DNA of 11,374 bases from Salibacteraceae bacterium (GTDB taxonomy: Bacteria > Bacteroidota > Bacteroidia > Flavobacteriales_G > Salibacteraceae). A model generated the notes under the pieces. That model searched no databases, was not told where the DNA came from, and saw only the letters and a program-made list of their open reading frames with translations. Positions 7,450-11,374 of this stretch are shown here, piece after piece (position 1 is the first letter of the stretch; each line of letters opens with the position of its first letter). Made by a program: the position numbers and the translations under genes. The stretch lies in assembly GCA_023262195.1 (NCBI GenBank), contig JALRDM010000403.1, forward strand, positions 1 through 11,374, read 5' to 3'.

Positions 7450-10428
7450 ATGAGCGAAGAGAACAATAACATAGAAGAGAGAGACGAGGAATTTAGTCAG
7501 CATCAGGATTCGCAAGAAGGTCTAGAGCAAGTAATCCACGTGAGTGGGATGTACAAAGAGTGGTTTCTAGACTACGCATCTTATGTTATTCTCGAGCGTG
7601 CTGTTCCACACGTTAATGACGGATTGAAGCCTGTGCAGCGCAGAATACTTCACTCCATGAAAGAAATGGATGATGGGCGCTACCATAAGGTTGCAAACAT
7701 CATTGGAAACACCATGAAGTATCACCCACATGGTGATGCTTCTATTGGCGATGCTTTGGTGCAAGTTGGACAACGCGATCTCCTTATCGATTGTCAGGGA
7801 AACTGGGGTAATATTTTAACGGGCGATAGCGCAGCTGCTCCCCGATACATCGAAGCAAGGTTAACCAAGTTTGCCCTAGAAGTCTTGTTCAATGCAAAAA
7901 CTACCAATTGGCAATTAAGCTATGATGGTAGAAATCGCGAACCGATTACGCTCCCTGTCAAGTTCCCTCTGTTGCTTGCCTCAGGAGTGGAGGGTATTGC
8001 AGTGGGCCTTGCCTGTAAAATGCTTCCGCACAATTTTGTTGAACTCATTGATGGGTCCATCAATATTTTAAAAGGGAAGAGGGTAAAGATTTATCCAGAC
8101 TTTCCAACTGCGGGGATTGCAGACTTTAGTGAGTATAACGATGGACTACGCGGTGGTAAAATGAAGGTGAGAGCAAGGATTCAAGCTGATGATAAAAAGA
8201 CCCTCAGGATTACGGAAATACCATTTGGCACCACAACTTCGTCTCTCATAGACTCCATACTCAAGGCCAACGACAAGGGCAAAATAAAGATCAAGCGGGT
8301 AGAGGATAATACGGCTGAGCACGTTGAAATATTGGTTTACCTGAATGATCGCGAGTCTCCAGATAAAATGATCGATGCACTTTACGCTTTTTCAGATTGT
8401 GAGGTGAGTATTTCACCGAATGCCTGTGTAATCGAAAATGATAAGCCTCGCTTCATGGGCGTGAGCGAGATATTGGCTCAAAGTACTCAAGAGACAAAAG
8501 GCTTACTCAAATTAGAACTCGAAATAGAAAAAGCCGAGCTTGAAGAAAAATGGCACTTTGCTTCTTTGGAGAAGATATTCATCGAGAACCGTATCTATAG
8601 AGACATTGAGGAATGTGAAACTTGGGAAGAAATTATCTCCACAATACACAAAGGGTTAAAACCGCACACTAAGCACCTTCTGCGAGCGGTGACGGATGAC
8701 GATGTGGCAAGGCTTACGGAAATAAAGATCAAACGAATATCTAAGTTCGATAGCTTTAAGGCCGATGAGATTCTCAGCCGACTAGAAGAAGACATTACCC
8801 AAGTCAAACACCATCTAGATCACCTTACCGAATACGCTATAGAGTACTTCAAAAACTTAAAGAAAAAATATGCTGCAGGTAGGGAGCGAAAAACGGAAAT
8901 TCGATCCTTAGAGACCATCAAGCGCACACTCGTAGCTGCTAGTAATGTCAAACTCTATGTGGACCGAGCAGAGGGTTTTGTTGGTCGTGGATTAAAGCGC
9001 GGAGATTCTGAGTTTGTGTGTGACGCATCCGATATCGATGATATCATAACTATTAGAAGGGATGGTGTCATGATGGTTACTAAGATGGCCGATAAAACCT
9101 TTGTGGGTAAAGACATATTGCACGTGGGTATCTGGAAAAAGAATGACGAACGAACCATCTACAATATGATTTATCAAGATGGTCCTGCAGGAAATATCTA
9201 TGTGAAGCGCTTTAATGTAACTAGCATTGTACGAGACAAAGAGTATGATCTCACAAAGGGCTCGCCCAAAAGCAAGGTTCTGCATTTAACGGTCAATCCA
9301 AATGGTGAAGCCGAGGTGGTGACTGTAATTCACAGAGCTAAAGCTAAAATCAAAAAGATAAAATTTGATTTTGATTTCAGCGAACAAGCCATTAAAGGCA
9401 GGGGGGCGAATGGCAATATCCTTACCAAACATTCAGTAAATCGAATCGAACTAAAGGAGAAAGGCGTGTCAACTTTAGCTGCCAGAAAAGTTTGGTTTGA
9501 TGAATCAATAAAGCGACTCAACTACGAAGAGCGAGGAACTTATCTGGGGGCGTTTAATGGGGATGATAAAATCCTTACCATCATGCAAAGTGGAGACTAT
9601 CGACTCACCGGGATTGATGTCTTAACCAAGTTTGATGAAGATATGATCCGCATCGAAAAGTGGGATCCCGATAAGCCTTTGGCGGCCATCTATTATGATG
9701 GGGAGAAAGAGGAACATTTTGTCAAGCGATTCCTTGTGGAAGACAGCGACAAGGCTGTCCATTTTATTTCAGAATCGGAAGGTTCTCATTTGTCGTTATT
9801 ATCTACCAACTGGTGCCCCAAGGTATTACTGAAGTTTGATCAACGCAGCAACAAGCGTGATGATGAAGAGTTAGAATTGGAAGAATTCATCGCGGTTAAA
9901 GGTCTCAAGGCACAAGGAAATAAATTAAGTCGCTATAAGGTAAAAACCATTGAGGAGTTGGAGCCTCTCCCCAGGCAAGACAGTGATGAGAATGATGATG
10001 ATAATGATGGCAATGGTGGTGAATCAATAATATTAGACGAAAGCCCAGCATCTGGGCTGAAACCGGCTGGTTCCCTACCCAAGCTGAAAAAAAAGACTAA
10101 ACCTGGTTTAGTGGTGCAAGATGCAAAGCAGAGCTCAACCACCACAGAATCGAAAACAGATTCAAACGAATCAGCCAAGGCTCAACAGGATACTGCTACC
10201 ACTGAGATGAAAAAGCAAGCAGAGCCTCAGCCTGTTGAGGACAAAACAGGAAATGAGAATTCCGATGATTCTGATTCAAAATCGGTTGATCAGCAAACAC
10301 AGACCAGTGATGAAAAGGGAGCAGAATCGAAGGAAAGGGACAAGCCGGATTCAGTTTCTACTAAAAACAACGGCAAGGATTCTGATGATTCCTTTGGTGC
10401 GGGAAGTCAGATTACACTTGAACTATAA
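7450..10428 (+). CDS. parC: DNA topoisomerase IV subunit A (DNA breakage/reunion subunit) with long acidic tail
   Basis: The product has 992 residues and is the DNA-cleaving partner of ParE. The winged-helix domain holds 'QRRILHSM' (63-70), 'YHPHGDASIGD' (91-101) and 'AAAPRYIEARLTK' (128-140), where Arg132-Tyr133 is the catalytic pair that forms the covalent 5'-phosphotyrosine link. A coiled-coil/DNA-gate region follows ('EIKIKRISKFD', about residues 424-434). The C-terminal beta-pinwheel contains strand motifs such as 'NIYVKRF' and 'EHFVKRF' and a Gly-rich 'KGRGANGNILTK' box. The pinwheel appears to end near residue 840. The remaining about 150 residues are a low-complexity Ser/Asp/Lys/Gln tail with a basic patch (KLKKKTK, 878-884), ending in QITLEL. 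The serine that anchors quinolones in E. coli GyrA/ParC is Ala97 here. The tail also carries a possible -1 frameshift site at 10089-10095. Probably co-transcribed with parE. Confidence 0.96.
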   Translation: MSEENNNIEERDEEFSQHQDSQEGLEQVIHVSGMYKEWFLDYASYVILERAVPHVNDGLKPVQRRILHSMKEMDDGRYHKVANIIGNTMKYHPHGDASIGDALVQVGQRDLLIDCQGNWGNILTGDSAAAPRYIEARLTKFALEVLFNAKTTNWQLSYDGRNREPITLPVKFPLLLASGVEGIAVGLACKMLPHNFVELIDGSINILKGKRVKIYPDFPTAGIADFSEYNDGLRGGKMKVRARIQADDKKTLRITEIPFGTTTSSLIDSILKANDKGKIKIKRVEDNTAEHVEILVYLNDRESPDKMIDALYAFSDCEVSISPNACVIENDKPRFMGVSEILAQSTQETKGLLKLELEIEKAELEEKWHFASLEKIFIENRIYRDIEECETWEEIISTIHKGLKPHTKHLLRAVTDDDVARLTEIKIKRISKFDSFKADEILSRLEEDITQVKHHLDHLTEYAIEYFKNLKKKYAAGRERKTEIRSLETIKRTLVAASNVKLYVDRAEGFVGRGLKRGDSEFVCDASDIDDIITIRRDGVMMVTKMADKTFVGKDILHVGIWKKNDERTIYNMIYQDGPAGNIYVKRFNVTSIVRDKEYDLTKGSPKSKVLHLTVNPNGEAEVVTVIHRAKAKIKKIKFDFDFSEQAIKGRGANGNILTKHSVNRIELKEKGVSTLAARKVWFDESIKRLNYEERGTYLGAFNGDDKILTIMQSGDYRLTGIDVLTKFDEDMIRIEKWDPDKPLAAIYYDGEKEEHFVKRFLVEDSDKAVHFISESEGSHLSLLSTNWCPKVLLKFDQRSNKRDDEELELEEFIAVKGLKAQGNKLSRYKVKTIEELEPLPRQDSDENDDDNDGNGGESIILDESPASGLKPAGSLPKLKKKTKPGLVVQDAKQSSTTTESKTDSNESAKAQQDTATTEMKKQAEPQPVEDKTGNENSDDSDSKSVDQQTQTSDEKGAESKERDKPDSVSTKNNGKDSDDSFGAGSQITLEL
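10089..10111 (+). other. Candidate programmed -1 frameshift site in parC
   Basis: Within a run of eight A (10087-10094), the heptamer A AAA AAG (10089-10095) is in the right phase for tandem -1 slippage (codons AAA-Lys881 and AAG-Lys882). After a -1 slip the next codons are GAC (Asp) and TAA (10098-10100), so translation would stop after one extra residue. A perfect inverted repeat CTAAACC-T-GGTTTAG (10097-10111) begins 1 nt after the heptamer and could form a 6-bp hairpin. E. coli dnaX uses the same heptamer with a stop one codon later. Against it: the 1-nt spacing is shorter than usual for stimulatory hairpins, and no upstream Shine-Dalgarno-like stimulator is visible. Confidence 0.35.
10408..10425 (+). 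other. Candidate beta-clamp binding hexapeptide at the ParC C-terminus
   Basis: The last six residues of ParC (987-992) are QITLEL. This fits the hexapeptide form of the sliding-clamp motif, QLxLxL, known for example in Hda (QLSLPL), with Ile in place of Leu at position 2. It is at the very end of a flexible tail, a common place for clamp motifs. This is motif resemblance only. Confidence 0.35.
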
Positions 10429-10450
10429 AGAAATCTTAAGTGTTTTCTCA

Positions 10451-10467
10451 ATCCATTTGTAATGGAT
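10451..10467 (+). terminator. Weak hairpin after parC, possible terminator
   Basis: ATCCATT-TGT-AATGGAT forms a perfect 7-bp stem with a 3-nt loop, starting 22 nt after the parC stop. No T-tract follows, so it is a poor intrinsic terminator by standard rules; it could instead act as an mRNA 3' end stabiliser. The remainder of the 89-nt gap (10429-10517) shows no clear promoter box. Confidence 0.25.
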
Positions 10468-10505
10468 ACTCAATTAAGGTCGTCTTACAAAATCGTTACT
10501 CAAAC

Positions 10506-10517
10506 GTCTATTTAGAC
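10506..10517. promoter_or_regulatory. 12-bp dyad directly before the choice-of-anchor B gene start
   Basis: GTCTA-TT-TAGAC ends on the base before the ATG at 10518. It has 5-bp perfect arms and a central TT, the same geometry and position as the dyad before the T9SS cargo gene at 4360. Function unknown. Confidence 0.25.
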
Positions 10518-11374
10518 ATGGTAAAATACTTCCTATTCGTGCTTAGTCTTATCGGTTCCATTCCTTTGTTGGCTCAGAACTATAATATGGAACTGCTTGG
10601 CAGGTTAGAGTTTGATGTAGAATTGAGTGATGTTTGGGGTTATGTAGACGAAGATGACAATGAATATGCATTGATAGGTCTATATGACAATTTTGCGATT
10701 GTCGATGTTACAGACCCTGCCGATCCCACGGAGGTATTTCGAACCATTGGCGGAAATTCAAGTGATTGGCGGGATATAAAAACATGGGGCGATTATGCCT
10801 ATGTTACGTGTGAGTGTGGTCCAGGTCTTTTAATTGTTGATCTCCGCCCGTTGCCAGACTCTACCAACCTTACTTACACCTATTGGACTCACGATAGTGT
10901 CACCTTTTATCAGGCTCATAATTTGTTTATTGATGAAAAAGGTATCGCTCACATCTTTGGAGCGTTCTATTCTAGAGGTGGCTCCATCATGCTTAATTTG
11001 AATGATGACCCGATGAATCCAACAGTGCTGGGTGTTTATGATGAAAATTATCTACACGATGGCGTAGTGCGTGGCGATACGCTATGGGGGAGTGCTGTTA
11101 ATGATGGAAAGCTGCAGGTAATAGATGTTTCTGACCCTTCCGAACCGGAGCTTTTATCCTTTTGGAGCACACCAAACAGTTTCACACACAACGCTTGGTT
11201 TTCTGACGACTCTCGCTACATATTTACCACAGACGAGGTGCCCTATGGAAGCATTGCCGCTTACGATGCACAAAACATTTTAAATCCAATTGAACTGGAT
11301 ATTTGGCGTGTTGCCGATACCGCTATAATTCCTCACAACACTCATTATCACAATGGATATCTCGTAACCAGTCA
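10518..11374 (+). CDS. Choice-of-anchor B family secreted protein (partial, C-terminus outside window)
   Basis: Open from ATG at 10518 to the window end: 285 codons plus 2 nt with no stop. A signal peptide is clear (MVKYFLFVLSLIGSIPLLA, then QNYN). The mature part has the hallmarks of the choice-of-anchor B family: 'LSDVWGYVDEDDNEYALIG' near the start, LVIVD-type repeats ('FAIVDVTDPADP', 'GLLIVDLRPLPD', 'LQVIDVSDPSEP'), 'WRDIKTWGDYAYVT', 'YQAHNLFIDEKG' and 'THNAWFSDDSRYIFTTDE'. The family is predicted to fold as a beta-propeller. Members end in varied surface anchors or sorting signals; in Bacteroidota this is often a T9SS C-terminal domain, but that end is outside the window here. The molecular function of the family is not established. 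It lies 89 nt after parC, and it looks functionally unrelated to topoisomerase IV. Whether it has its own promoter is unclear. Confidence 0.9.
   Translation, partial: MVKYFLFVLSLIGSIPLLAQNYNMELLGRLEFDVELSDVWGYVDEDDNEYALIGLYDNFAIVDVTDPADPTEVFRTIGGNSSDWRDIKTWGDYAYVTCECGPGLLIVDLRPLPDSTNLTYTYWTHDSVTFYQAHNLFIDEKGIAHIFGAFYSRGGSIMLNLNDDPMNPTVLGVYDENYLHDGVVRGDTLWGSAVNDGKLQVIDVSDPSEPELLSFWSTPNSFTHNAWFSDDSRYIFTTDEVPYGSIAAYDAQNILNPIELDIWRVADTAIIPHNTHYHNGYLVTS

Noticed and set aside
10087..10094. A8 run as an assembly error or true frameshift mutation in parC
   Set aside because: The long frame stays open on both sides with consistent composition and ends in an ordered-looking QITLEL terminus, so the gene appears intact; the run is reported instead as a possible slippage site.
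10235..10462. A 75-codon open frame overlapping the end of parC in the +1 frame
   Set aside because: It lies almost wholly inside the low-complexity parC tail, has no start context or family resemblance, and is not the frame reached by the -1 slip.
1..11374. CRISPR array, tRNA/rRNA gene, insertion sequence or prophage
   Set aside because: Reading both strands showed no direct-repeat/spacer pattern, no cloverleaf-like sequence, no transposase or integrase motifs and no terminal inverted repeats.

Overview
The window looks like chromosomal DNA from a member of the Bacteroidota, probably a marine-type Flavobacteriales lineage. Four things point that way: a type IX secretion (T9SS) cargo/partner pair (a gliding-motility type B C-terminal domain protein next to PorP/SprF), a choice-of-anchor B protein, a ParE/ParC pair with Bacteroidota-style sequence features, and promoter-like TAnnTTTG boxes with almost no Shine-Dalgarno sequences. 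The genus cannot be fixed from the sequence alone.

Layout. The left half (1-5452) is read on the minus strand. From upstream to downstream it holds a LuxC-like acyl-CoA reductase (5452-4418), a 903-residue secreted PKD-repeat protein (4360-1649), a PorP/SprF outer-membrane protein (1649-561) and a window-truncated protein with a carboxypeptidase-like regulatory domain (531-1). The last three are packed tightly: a 1-nt TGATG stop/start overlap, then a 29-nt gap. They probably form one transcript from a promoter just behind the reductase stop codon. The right half is read on the plus strand: parE (5596-7437) and parC (7450-10428) of DNA topoisomerase IV, 12 nt apart, then after an 89-nt gap a secreted choice-of-anchor B protein cut by the window end (10518 onward). 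A 143-nt divergent intergenic region (5453-5595) separates the two halves.

How the genes work together. The PKD protein is the likely T9SS type B cargo. The coupled PorP/SprF protein is its likely outer-membrane partner, and the small regulatory-domain protein may be an accessory. ParE (ATPase/TOPRIM) and ParC (DNA breakage/reunion) form the heterotetramer that decatenates daughter chromosomes.

Most notable observations. (1) Inside the long disordered tail of parC there is a correctly phased A AAA AAG slippery heptamer with a perfect 7-bp inverted repeat starting 1 nt later. A -1 slip would add one Asp and hit TAA, the same arrangement as dnaX. (2) The extreme C-terminus of full-length ParC, QITLEL, resembles the hexapeptide beta-clamp binding motif QLxLxL; the frameshift product would lose it. 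Together these suggest, without proving, a two-isoform topoisomerase IV. No RNA genes, CRISPR arrays, insertion sequences or transposases were seen.
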